Part shown: positions 1-7,600 of the stretch, piece after piece
Position numbering within the stretch: the stretch's first letter is position 1
How the letters are laid out: each line of letters begins with the position of its first letter
Assembly (NCBI GenBank): GCA_900547155.1
Contig: URFH01000002.1
Coordinates: forward strand, 1 to 64,000
DNA from: an uncultured bacterium
Lineage (GTDB): Bacteria; Cyanobacteriota; Vampirovibrionia; Gastranaerophilales; Gastranaerophilaceae
Direction of reading: 5' to 3'
Length of the DNA: 64,000 nucleotides
Notes under the pieces: generated by a model
Seen by the model: the letters and a program-made list of their open reading frames with translations, nothing else
What the model was told of the DNA's origin: nothing
Database searches by the model: none
Translations under genes and position numbers: made by a program

Positions 1-12
1 CAGCATTATTTC

Positions 13-172
13 GTCACCCTGAACTTGGTTCAGGGTCGCAGGATTGGTGTCAAAACGCACAAATCTTGCGATTCTGAAACAAGTTCGGAATGACAGCATT
101 ATTTCGTCACCCTGAACTTGGTTCAGGGTCGCAGGATTGGTGTCAAAATGCATTGAACAAGCCCGCAATGAC
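13..172. repeat. Two tandem copies of a dispersed palindromic repeat
   Basis: The block starting CGTCACCCTGAACTTGGTTC occurs at 13 and again at 103, a 90-bp period. Each copy has an imperfect palindrome around CCTGAACTTGGTTCAGG. The first also has a second half, TTCTGAAACAAGTTCGGAA, at about 71-91. The second copy decays after about 150. The same family recurs at 4261-4344 and inside the transposase gene at 55667-55727. It behaves as an intergenic REP-like repeat; no gene is seen in it. Confidence 0.75.
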
Positions 173-185
173 TGCTAAGACCCGC

Positions 186-674
186 TTACTGGGTTTTATT
201 CACACTCAAAATAGTGATTTTTTCTCTCAGCTTCCCGTTTTGCTTAACCATTTCCGATTTTGCGTCAATATTTATGTAGCCGGAAAATGCCTCTTTAATC
301 ATCTTAGAAATGGCAACTGCTGCCTTTTGCGCTTTTTCATTTTTGCTCAAAAGGCTGTTTGAAAAGATATTTCGCCGCACCATTGCTTCTTCGCCGGTCA
401 AAATATTAACTTTACGGTTTATATTATTCAGCCGCATTACAGAAACAGGCTGCCAGCCTTCTTTTACAAAGAAATCAGGCATAATTTGAGCCATTTGCAT
501 TTTTATTTCAGGACAACCTTTACGCTGCATCAAATGAGAAAGCGCCTGAGCAACTTTGTAGAGCTTTTCCGGACTTCTGTAATCATAAACCTCTCCATTC
601 AGCATAACGCGCCGTATAGATACCATTTTGCCAAAAGATTGCGATTTATTATTATGTAATGCTGAAATTTCCAT
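186..674 (-). CDS. Hypothetical protein
   Basis: The reading frame encodes about 162 residues, or 172 if the upstream ATG at 704 is used. I prefer 674 because an AAGG-type ribosome site lies about nine bases upstream of it, whereas nothing convincing precedes 704. No domain is recognised. The protein is basic and probably cytoplasmic: there is no signal peptide or membrane segment, and the C-terminal half is Lys-rich and helical (ISKMIKEAF). The N-terminus carries an S-F-G segment similar in style to the short leaders of other lineage-specific proteins here. It is read away from rsmG's terminator with about 200 bp of separation, so it probably has its own promoter. Confidence 0.6.
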   Translation of the reverse strand: MEISALHNNKSQSFGKMVSIRRVMLNGEVYDYRSPEKLYKVAQALSHLMQRKGCPEIKMQMAQIMPDFFVKEGWQPVSVMRLNNINRKVNILTGEEAMVRRNIFSNSLLSKNEKAQKAAVAISKMIKEAFSGYINIDAKSEMVKQNGKLREKITILSVNKTQ

Positions 675-800
675 AAGAGAGACCTTTTTTGCATTAAAAC
701 TCATAAAAAAAATTGTTGCTACAAGCGTACTAAAAACTTAACATTAAGTTACAAAACAAAAAAGAGGGAAATCGGGGGGATTTTATTTTGTAGTGACTTA

Positions 801-826
801 AAACCCTACCCGTAAGGGCGGGTTTT
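801..826. terminator. Bidirectional rho-independent terminator
   Basis: An inverted repeat AAACCC-ACCC / GGGCGGGTTT closes on a short TAAG-type loop and is flanked by T-rich sequence on one side and A-rich on the other. It lies just downstream of rsmG on the minus strand, so it most probably ends the TPR-rsmG transcript. Confidence 0.6.
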
Positions 827-871
827 TCGGAACGGAAAAATAAAATTCCTCCGTTTTTTTCAAACCTGCGC

Positions 872-1576
872 TTACAAAGGAGATTTTTTGGCAATCCCTG
901 ATTTTCGAGGATATTGAGCGGGTGTTTTTCCGGTTTTTTGGATGATTATGAGCTTTCTGGTGTGCTCCTCAAGGTTCGGCAGGGAATATTCAATAATATC
1001 CACAACCTTTGCATTAAGAACTTCAAGCGCTCTTTTCGCATTTTCAATTTCCTGCTCTGCAGTTTGAGCCTTGTATGCAACAAAATATCCGCCCGCCCTC
1101 AAATAAGGAACACCATACTCCAAAAGCGTATTGAGCTGCGCCACAGCACGCGAAGTCACAATATCAAAGCTTTCTTTGTCGCTTTCATGCAAATCTTCAG
1201 CCCTTTTGCTTGCCGGAGTAAGATTTTCCAGCTGGAGGAGCTTCTGGGCAATTTCCACAAAACCGATTTTCTTAGAAACCGAATCTATCGCAAGAATAGG
1301 GCAGGAATCATAAAAAATCGCCACAGGCACCGCAGGGAATCCGCCTCCTGTGCCGATATCCAGCATTTTAAACTTTTCTAAGCCGTATTTTTTAAGAAAA
1401 AGATTCATTGCGAGCGAATCATAAATATGTTTTTCAAAGAAAAACTCCATATCATGCCTGCTGACAAGGTTTGTGTGAGAGTTATAGCTCTTAAAAACCA
1501 TTAAAAAGTCATCCAGACGGGTTTGTGCTGTTTTTGTAACGTTTAGCCCGAGTTTTTCCAACAATTCGGTTTTCAT
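872..1576 (-). CDS. rsmG: 16S rRNA (guanine527-N7)-methyltransferase RsmG
   Basis: RsmG (GidB) transfers a methyl group from SAM to N7 of G527 in the 530 loop of 16S rRNA. The 234-residue length is close to the family norm. The SAM-binding motif DIGTGGGFPA is near residues 73-82, followed by an acidic residue after the next strand (AIDS). The conserved TSRAVAQL segment and the C-terminal signature with YPRKSGIAKKSPL are both intact. The start overlaps the stop of the upstream TPR gene by four bases, which implies translational coupling. Loss of RsmG is known to give low-level streptomycin resistance; nothing here suggests it is inactive. Confidence 0.95.
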   Translation of the reverse strand: MKTELLEKLGLNVTKTAQTRLDDFLMVFKSYNSHTNLVSRHDMEFFFEKHIYDSLAMNLFLKKYGLEKFKMLDIGTGGGFPAVPVAIFYDSCPILAIDSVSKKIGFVEIAQKLLQLENLTPASKRAEDLHESDKESFDIVTSRAVAQLNTLLEYGVPYLRAGGYFVAYKAQTAEQEIENAKRALEVLNAKVVDIIEYSLPNLEEHTRKLIIIQKTGKTPAQYPRKSGIAKKSPL

Positions 1577-4023
1577 TTTTTGAATCCTTTCAAAATGCGC
1601 TCATATTCCGCAGGAGATAAGCTGTTTTTGAGGTTGTCGAGTTTTTTGTCTATTCTTTGCAAATCAGCTTTTTCAAAACTGCCTTTTAAAAGCACATTGC
1701 GGGCATTGAAATAAGCTTTTAAACTTTTGGCAAAATCTTTCCTGCTGAAATAATAATCGCCCGCCTCAAGATATGAATTTACCATATAAAATCTATCCTG
1801 CAAGCGTTTTGCCGCGCCCAAAGCCTTTAAAATAAAATTCAAAACCAGCTCAGGCTTGACTTTTTGGGAAACTTTAGCAAGTTTTGAAGAAAGATAATAA
1901 ATACCGTCGTAATTTTGCAACTCCGAGTCAATTTTCAATGCAAGCGCAAAATTCCTGAAAGCGTTTTTGTAATCCTGAGCCTCCGAGTAAATTTCGGCAA
2001 TATTTGTATATGCAGCGCTCAAATACGGGTTTTTCTTCAAATCATCGCAGGCGCTGATGGATTTTTTATAATATTCAAGCGCATTTGAAGAATCGTTTTC
2101 ATCGTCCAGCATAAGTGCGTATTTAAAATAAGCTTCTGAAAGATTTTCGCCTTTTTCTTCGGGATTTATTAACGAAAACGCCTTGCGGTAATGCTCACGC
2201 GCTAAATTAACATCAGAAGAATCCTCGGCAATCTGTGCCAGCCCGATATGCGCATTAGCAAGAATCGCCGCAGAAACAGGCAGTTTTGAGGACAAAAAAC
2301 GCTCATATATATCTCTGGCTTTCAAAAATCTGTAAGAATCTTTATACAAACGCGCAATCTTCAGCAAAGTACCGTTTGCGAGCTCGTTTTTGCCCTTTTC
2401 ATAATAAAAATCATACAAAGAATCAAGGTATTTAACGGCTTCGTCAATTTTATTAAGTTTTTGTGCGCATTCGGACGCATTTTCAAAAATATCAGGCACA
2501 ATTTCATCACCGGCAGAAGAAATTCCGCTGATTGCCGCGTCATAAGCATCAATTGCGTTTTGATACTCATGTTTTTGCTGAAAAGCAAGCCCCTCAACAA
2601 AAAATTCGGACGAACTTTTTTCAGGCGCAATTTCCTCCTGATGAACTTGCACTCTGGCTGCGGCAGGAACCGTTCCGGAGGAAAGGTCAACAGGAAGCCC
2701 CAACAGAGCGAGTTCCTCTTTTGTAAGTTCGTATTTTTCAAGCGATTTTTTAGGCTCCTGCTCACGCGGCTTGTGAGGAGCTCTGGTTTTGGGCTCATTT
2801 TTCTTCTCCGGAGTTGTCCACTCGGCAAGATTACCGCTAATATAGCCCAGATAGGCAATATCCGGAGTTTCTCTCGGTTTTTCGGAAAGAAACGAAGCAT
2901 GATAAGCGCTCTGCTCCCTCATTGTAGTGCGCGAAAGCGGCATAACGCGCTGTCCGGGCTTCAAAGGAAGCTGGGATTCAAAAAAATCGTGCAAATACTG
3001 ATGAATTTCCTGTTTTTCAAAAAGCGAAACCGAGGAAAGCCAGAAAGTTTTCAAATAACCTTTCATATAAACATATCCGCCGCCGCAGCTCAATATATTG
3101 CGTTCAATCAGGTAATTTAGCTGCTCAGGCGTAAAAAGTCCGGCGCTTACAAGAAATTCCGGCGAAAAACCCGTTTTGGCAAGAGCCAGAACGGAAACGG
3201 ATTTTTTTAATTTTTCAGGCACAAAAGAGGAGAGTTTCTGGAGCAGAAAATTGCCGTAAGATGTCTTTTTTGCCTCAAATTCTTCAATAAAATCTTTCAA
3301 ACCTGTTTTTAATATGGAAATCATATTCACCGTGAGCGAAATTTGGCTGGTATTTCCCTGCGTAGCTTCAAAAAGCCGGTAAATTTCATCCTGTTCCGCC
3401 TTTACGTGCGACGCCTCAAGATACAATGCCAGCTGGAGCCTGTTAAACGGCTCGAGCTCTATTTTTCGGGCATTTTCTATATTCCAGTTTTCAGATTTTC
3501 TGGAAAGAACTACAATTTTAAACTTATTCTGCCCTGCAAGGTGCTTTACAAAGCGGGAAATTTCTTCTTGATTTTCGGGATTGGCATTTAAATTCTCAAA
3601 AGAGTCAAAAACAAAAACTGCGGGCAGGTTTATATGGCTCAGATACTGATTGATTTTTTTTGTGAGCGAAGTTGTTTCTATTTTTGCCGGAGCGATTTTG
3701 CCCATTTGATAATACGCCCTCAAATCCGCAAAAAGCGCAAGAAATATATCGTCAAGCGTTGTTCCCTCAAAACATTCGTACCGGAATATAAGTACATTTT
3801 CATCAAGCAAATGCAAGGAGATTTCTGCCAGTTTTGACTTAAAAGTTCCGAAAGTGCCGGTAATTTCGCAGAAATTAGAATTTTTATCTTCAAAAAAGCT
3901 CAAAAGCGAAGCAAGCTGCGCGCTATCTTTGAAAAAAGTGCTTTGCGACAAGCCTTTTTCCGCAAGATATGAGCCGGCGTCAGCCGTGCCGGCAGCTATA
4001 TTTTTAACTTCTTCTTTTATCAT
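1573..4023 (-). CDS. STAND-like NTPase with C-terminal TPR repeats
   Basis: The gene encodes 816 residues. Near residue 56 is a degenerate P-loop, GTFGTFKSK, which keeps the Lys-Ser but has Phe in place of the final Gly. Near residue 136 is a Walker-B-like strand, AVFVFDSFENL. This is the layout of STAND/AAA NTPases such as NB-ARC or MalT types. A Pro/Lys/Glu-rich linker around residues 400-450 is followed by an array of TPR-like helical hairpins (about residues 465-780) such as AYTNIAEIYSEAQDYKNAFRN. No signal peptide is seen. It is coupled to rsmG by a four-base overlap and is the first gene of that pair. The role is probably a signalling or scaffold ATPase; the ligand is unknown. The Walker A may bind nucleotide poorly. 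Confidence 0.7.
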   Translation of the reverse strand: MIKEEVKNIAAGTADAGSYLAEKGLSQSTFFKDSAQLASLLSFFEDKNSNFCEITGTFGTFKSKLAEISLHLLDENVLIFRYECFEGTTLDDIFLALFADLRAYYQMGKIAPAKIETTSLTKKINQYLSHINLPAVFVFDSFENLNANPENQEEISRFVKHLAGQNKFKIVVLSRKSENWNIENARKIELEPFNRLQLALYLEASHVKAEQDEIYRLFEATQGNTSQISLTVNMISILKTGLKDFIEEFEAKKTSYGNFLLQKLSSFVPEKLKKSVSVLALAKTGFSPEFLVSAGLFTPEQLNYLIERNILSCGGGYVYMKGYLKTFWLSSVSLFEKQEIHQYLHDFFESQLPLKPGQRVMPLSRTTMREQSAYHASFLSEKPRETPDIAYLGYISGNLAEWTTPEKKNEPKTRAPHKPREQEPKKSLEKYELTKEELALLGLPVDLSSGTVPAAARVQVHQEEIAPEKSSSEFFVEGLAFQQKHEYQNAIDAYDAAISGISSAGDEIVPDIFENASECAQKLNKIDEAVKYLDSLYDFYYEKGKNELANGTLLKIARLYKDSYRFLKARDIYERFLSSKLPVSAAILANAHIGLAQIAEDSSDVNLAREHYRKAFSLINPEEKGENLSEAYFKYALMLDDENDSSNALEYYKKSISACDDLKKNPYLSAAYTNIAEIYSEAQDYKNAFRNFALALKIDSELQNYDGIYYLSSKLAKVSQKVKPELVLNFILKALGAAKRLQDRFYMVNSYLEAGDYYFSRKDFAKSLKAYFNARNVLLKGSFEKADLQRIDKKLDNLKNSLSPAEYERILKGFKK

Positions 4024-4089
4024 TCTATTATTTTACCACATCTTGTGGGGGACTTGTGCATAACTTTACACTAACTTGATTAACCGCGC

Positions 4090-4128
4090 CCCATCCCAAC
4101 CCCTTCCCCAGCTCGGGGAAGGAGCAGT
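4090..4128. repeat. Dispersed palindromic repeat (CCTTCCCC/GGGGAAGG family)
   Basis: CCCTTCCCC and GGGGAAGGAGCAG arms surround a short AGCTC centre. A close relative lies at 10806-10844. The gap 4024-4552 holds no gene that I can support; it is filled by this repeat, the one at 4261 and the palindrome at 4404. Confidence 0.55.
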
Positions 4129-4260
4129 CGCTGCAATACGCTAGTATTGCTTACGAATGCGGATGGGGATCGACCCAAAAACCATCTTTAAAACCACAAA
4201 ATCCACATTTTTTGCAACCTTGCGGTGGGAACCGTTTCACTTTTCCCACCCTACAGTTTT

Positions 4261-4344
4261 TCGTCACCCTGAACTTGTTTCAGGGTCGCAAGGACGGTGA
4301 TTACCTGCTTCAACCTTGCGATTCCGAAACAAGTTCGGAATGAC
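4261..4344. repeat. Dispersed palindromic repeat, third copy of the 13-172 family
   Basis: It begins TCGTCACCCTGAACTTGTTT and ends with CGAAACAAGTTCGGAATGAC, so both half-palindromes are present in the same order as in the copy at 13-94. The middle about 35 bases differ. Confidence 0.7.
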
Positions 4345-4403
4345 GGCACGCCTTTTATCGCATGGCAATTAAACAACCTTAAAATCGCTCCCCTCCCCGG
4401 CCA

Positions 4404-4443
4404 CCTCTCACAAAACGATACTCAATCGTTTTGCTCGGCAGAG
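4404..4443 (-). repeat. 40-bp palindromic element (copy A), not beside a tRNA
   Basis: On the minus strand this reads CTCTGCCGAGC, then AAAACGAT-TGAGT-ATCGTTTT, then GYGAGAGG. Arms of nine to ten bases close on a five-base loop and are flanked by an outer CTCT/AGAG pair. The same element is found at 10959-10998 and 52525-52564, with a partial copy at 52431-52457. Those three are all just upstream of tRNA genes. Confidence 0.7.
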
Positions 4444-4552
4444 TCCGAGTTGGGGTGGGAGTAGTCATTGCTCACCCCCTTGCAGGGCAGTTTAAAACTG
4501 TTATTTACATGAGATAATATTTTCAGATTACAAACAAATGAAAGGATTAAAT

Positions 4553-5329
4553 ATGATTAAAGTCGGCGTATCAGGCGCAGCGGGAAAAATGGGAAGACAG
4601 GTGGTTCAGGCAGTTTGCGAGGCCGCAGATATGGAGCTTGTTTGTGCTGTTGATATAAATGAGCTTGAAAAACTTACCTGCTCGGACATAAGAATCCACG
4701 GTAATCTTGAAGCAGCAATAAAAGAGGCGCGCCCCGACGTTATAGTTGACTTTACGCAGCCAAAATTCGTATTTGAAAACGCAAAAATCTGCCTTGAAAA
4801 CGGCGTTCGCCCCGTAATCGGTACAACAGGGCTGTCCGATGACCAAATTGCAGAATTGAAAAAATTATCAGAAGAAAAAGGGCTCGGCTGCCTTATTGCG
4901 CCCAATTTTTCAACTGGCGCAGTGCTTATGATGATGTTTGCAAAGCAAGCTGCAAAGTATTTTGACAATGCTGAAATAATTGAGCTTCATCACAACCAGA
5001 AAAAAGACGCACCCTCGGGCACGGCAATTAAAACAGCGCTAATGATGTCAGAAGCGCGCGATGGAAGCTTTACAACAGGCAACTGCCCCGAAACAGAAAC
5101 CATTCAAGGCGCACGCGGCGCAAATTCTTACTCGGATATCCATATACATTCCGTCAGAATGCCGGGTTATATTGCTTCTCAGGAGGTTATTTTCGGCTCA
5201 GAGGGTCAAATCCTGAAAATCAAGCACGATACAATGGACAGAAAGTGCTATATGGCCGGAGTGCTCCTCGCTGTAAGGCATACAGCCCAAAACAATGATT
5301 TTGTTTACGGGCTTGAAAAAATAATGTAA
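4553..5329 (+). CDS. dapB: 4-hydroxy-tetrahydrodipicolinate reductase DapB
   Basis: DapB reduces 4-hydroxy-tetrahydrodipicolinate to tetrahydrodipicolinate with NAD(P)H in lysine and diaminopimelate synthesis. The protein has 258 residues. It has an N-terminal Rossmann motif GVSGAAGKMGR, GTTGLS for cofactor binding, and the substrate/catalytic segment ELHHNQKKDAPSGTA. I chose ATG 4553 over ATG 4538 because AAAGGA lies eight bases upstream of 4553 and the Rossmann strand starts there. It is followed closely by asd, the enzyme two steps earlier in the same pathway. Both act in the cytoplasm and feed peptidoglycan synthesis. Confidence 0.95.
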   Translation: MIKVGVSGAAGKMGRQVVQAVCEAADMELVCAVDINELEKLTCSDIRIHGNLEAAIKEARPDVIVDFTQPKFVFENAKICLENGVRPVIGTTGLSDDQIAELKKLSEEKGLGCLIAPNFSTGAVLMMMFAKQAAKYFDNAEIIELHHNQKKDAPSGTAIKTALMMSEARDGSFTTGNCPETETIQGARGANSYSDIHIHSVRMPGYIASQEVIFGSEGQILKIKHDTMDRKCYMAGVLLAVRHTAQNNDFVYGLEKIM

Positions 5330-5350
5330 AAATTTCAGCGGATTTTGTAC

Positions 5351-5356
5351 TATAAT
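5351..5356 (+). promoter_or_regulatory. Probable -10 element upstream of asd
   Basis: A perfect TATAAT lies 32 bases upstream of the asd start in the 59-bp dapB-asd gap. No good -35 is seen, so asd may be expressed both from here and by read-through from dapB. Confidence 0.4.
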
Positions 5357-5388
5357 TAACTTGTATATAAGAAAAGGCGGAAGTAAAG

Positions 5389-6405
5389 ATGAGAAAACCT
5401 AACATTGCGGTTCTCGGCGCAACAGGCGTTGTGGGCAGAGAAATCCTTAAAATCCTTGTTGAAGACAATGTACAATACAACGAGATAAAATTCCTCGCCA
5501 GCGCAAAAAGTGCAGGCAAAACTATTGAATTTAAAGGAGAAAAGCACACAATCATCGAAGCTACGCCCGAAGCATTCGAAAATGTAAACATTGTTCTGGC
5601 ATCCGCAGGCGGTTCGACCTCGCTCAAGCTTGCTTCCGAAGCTGTTAAGCGCGGGGCGGTTTATATCGACAATTCCAGCGCTTTCAGAATGGAAAAAGAT
5701 GTGCCGCTCGTTATTGCAGGCGTAAATGACGAAGATTTGAGAAAACATCACGGAATCGTCGCAAACCCTAACTGCTCAACTTCGCAGCTTATGCTCGTTT
5801 TGAAGCCGCTCCATGATTTTGCAGGCATAAAAAGAATGATTGTAAGCACTTATCAGGCAGTTTCAGGCGCAGGGCTTGCAGCAATAAACGAACTTCGCGA
5901 AAATACCATCGCACACAACGAGGGTAGAGATTTTCAGTGCGAAAAATTCAAAAAACCCATTGCATACAACGTAATTCCGCAAATCGACGTGTTCTGCGAA
6001 AACGGCTACACAAAAGAAGAAATGAAAGTCACGAACGAAACCAAAAAGATTCTTCACCTTGACGAAAAAACGCCGATTTCCTGCACCGCAGTAAGAGTTC
6101 CGGTATTCCACGGACACTCTGAAGCAGTTACAATTGAGTTTGAAAAAGAAATTACCCCCGAAAAAGCCCGCGAAATACTCGAAAAAGCCTGGGGAGTCGA
6201 AGTAATGGACGATATCGAAAATTATGTTTACCCCACGCCGCGCGATGCAGCCGGAAAAAACCCCGTTTATGTCGGAAGAATCAGAAAAAACATCGCTTTT
6301 GATAACGCAATCGACCTGTGGTGCGTTGCCGACAACATCAGAATCGGCGCAGCGCTTAACACAGTAAGAATTGCGGAAAAAATCATCGAAATGCAGCTGT
6401 TTTAG
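5389..6405 (+). CDS. asd: Aspartate-semialdehyde dehydrogenase
   Basis: The enzyme makes L-aspartate-4-semialdehyde from aspartyl phosphate with NADPH, the branch point to lysine/DAP, threonine and methionine. The 338-residue protein has the N-terminal NADP motif GATGVVGRE, the active-site NPNCSTSQL with Cys at about residue 129, and the conserved VSGAGLAAINEL segment. A basic/His motif, RVPVFHGHSEAV, is near residue 240. The site GGAAG precedes the ATG. It lies between dapB and queA on the same strand, and queA begins 16 bases after its stop, so the three are probably cotranscribed. Confidence 0.96.
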   Translation: MRKPNIAVLGATGVVGREILKILVEDNVQYNEIKFLASAKSAGKTIEFKGEKHTIIEATPEAFENVNIVLASAGGSTSLKLASEAVKRGAVYIDNSSAFRMEKDVPLVIAGVNDEDLRKHHGIVANPNCSTSQLMLVLKPLHDFAGIKRMIVSTYQAVSGAGLAAINELRENTIAHNEGRDFQCEKFKKPIAYNVIPQIDVFCENGYTKEEMKVTNETKKILHLDEKTPISCTAVRVPVFHGHSEAVTIEFEKEITPEKAREILEKAWGVEVMDDIENYVYPTPRDAAGKNPVYVGRIRKNIAFDNAIDLWCVADNIRIGAALNTVRIAEKIIEMQLF

Positions 6406-6421
6406 TGTTGAGGAAGAAAAA

Positions 6422-7486
6422 ATGAGCTTTACACAAGAAAAAACAATGAAGTTAAAGGATTTTGACTACGAACTGCCCGAAGAGCTCATAGCCCAGATAC
6501 CCGAACAAAAACGCGAAAATTCAAAAATGATGGTGCTCGATAAAAACGCAAAAACCATTGAGCACAAGCATTTTTACGATATTACGGATTACTTTGATGA
6601 AAACGATGTTCTTGTTTTGAACAACACAAAGGTAATCCCCGCGCGGCTTTACGGAAAAAAGGAAACAGGCGCAAATATTGAGGTTTTCCTGCTTAAAATC
6701 ATAGGCGGAAAAACCTGGCAGGTGCTTTTGAACCCCTCAAAGCGCGTCAAGGAGGAGATGATAATAAAAATCTCCGACGAACTCAGCGCAAAGGTGCTTA
6801 CGCGTGAAGATAACGGAAAATGGCTTGTGGAAATGATTTATGACGGAAATTTCTACGATATTCTTCACAAAATAGGGAATATTCCGCTTCCGCCGTACAT
6901 TGAAAGAAATATGACCGACGAACAGCTCAAAAGCCTTGATTACGAACGATATCAGACGGTTTTCGCACAAAAAGAAGGCTCCGTAGCCGCCCCGACGGCC
7001 GGTTTGCACTTTACAGAAGAAATCCTTGAAAAACTCAAGGCAAAAGGCGTAACAATCTGCTATGTTACATTAAATGTCGGAATGGGAACCTTTAAACCGG
7101 TCAAAGTTGACAATATTCTTGAACATCAGATGGAATCCGAGGAATTTGAGATTTCAAAAGAAACCGCCCGAATAATAATGGACGCAAAAAAATCCGGAAA
7201 ACGAATCACAGCGGTTGGAACGACCACGGTTCGCACGCTCGAAACCTGCATGCAGAAATACGATGAAATTTTAGAGGTTATTGACGATTCAACCCTTTTT
7301 ATTTACCCCGGATTCAAATTTAGGGTTATAGACAGGCTCATCACGAATTTTCACCTGCCAAAATCCACGCTGATTATGCTTGTGAGTGCTTTTGCCGGCA
7401 AAGATTTCGTTTTCAAAGCCTACGAAGAAGCCATAAACAATAAATATCGATTTTACAGCTACGGCGATTGCATGCTAATCAGTTGA
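6422..7486 (+). CDS. queA: tRNA preQ1(34) S-adenosylmethionine ribosyltransferase-isomerase QueA
   Basis: QueA moves the ribosyl group of SAM onto preQ1 at position 34 of tRNAs with GUN anticodons, giving epoxyqueuosine. The predicted 354-residue protein contains the family hallmarks FDYELPEELIAQ, PARLYG, TAGLHFTEEIL, GMGTFKPVKV and TTTVRTLET. ATG 6422 is preferred because GAGGAAG stands six bases upstream. The shorter start at 6446 matches the usual family N-terminus (MKLKDFDY) but has a poor ribosome site. A longer frame back to 6371 would overlap asd and is unlikely. tRNA-Asp(GTC), a natural QueA substrate, is encoded in this same window. Confidence 0.95.
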   Translation: MSFTQEKTMKLKDFDYELPEELIAQIPEQKRENSKMMVLDKNAKTIEHKHFYDITDYFDENDVLVLNNTKVIPARLYGKKETGANIEVFLLKIIGGKTWQVLLNPSKRVKEEMIIKISDELSAKVLTREDNGKWLVEMIYDGNFYDILHKIGNIPLPPYIERNMTDEQLKSLDYERYQTVFAQKEGSVAAPTAGLHFTEEILEKLKAKGVTICYVTLNVGMGTFKPVKVDNILEHQMESEEFEISKETARIIMDAKKSGKRITAVGTTTVRTLETCMQKYDEILEVIDDSTLFIYPGFKFRVIDRLITNFHLPKSTLIMLVSAFAGKDFVFKAYEEAINNKYRFYSYGDCMLIS

Positions 7487-7600
7487 TTGTAACAATATAT
7501 TAACAAATCACCACTTTTATATCAATTTTATATACAAATTATCCTTTATTTTTATAGAGAGAATATAAAAACTAGACTATTACTAATACGAGGATAAAAT

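Noticed and set aside
90-362. A 90-residue plus-strand frame at the left end
   Set aside because: Its first part is the dispersed repeat and the rest lies opposite the hypothetical gene at 186-674; no ribosome site.
2361-3120. Overlapping frames of about 180-220 residues inside the TPR/STAND gene
   Set aside because: They are in other frames of a long gene with clear domains and have basic low-information composition typical of shadow frames.
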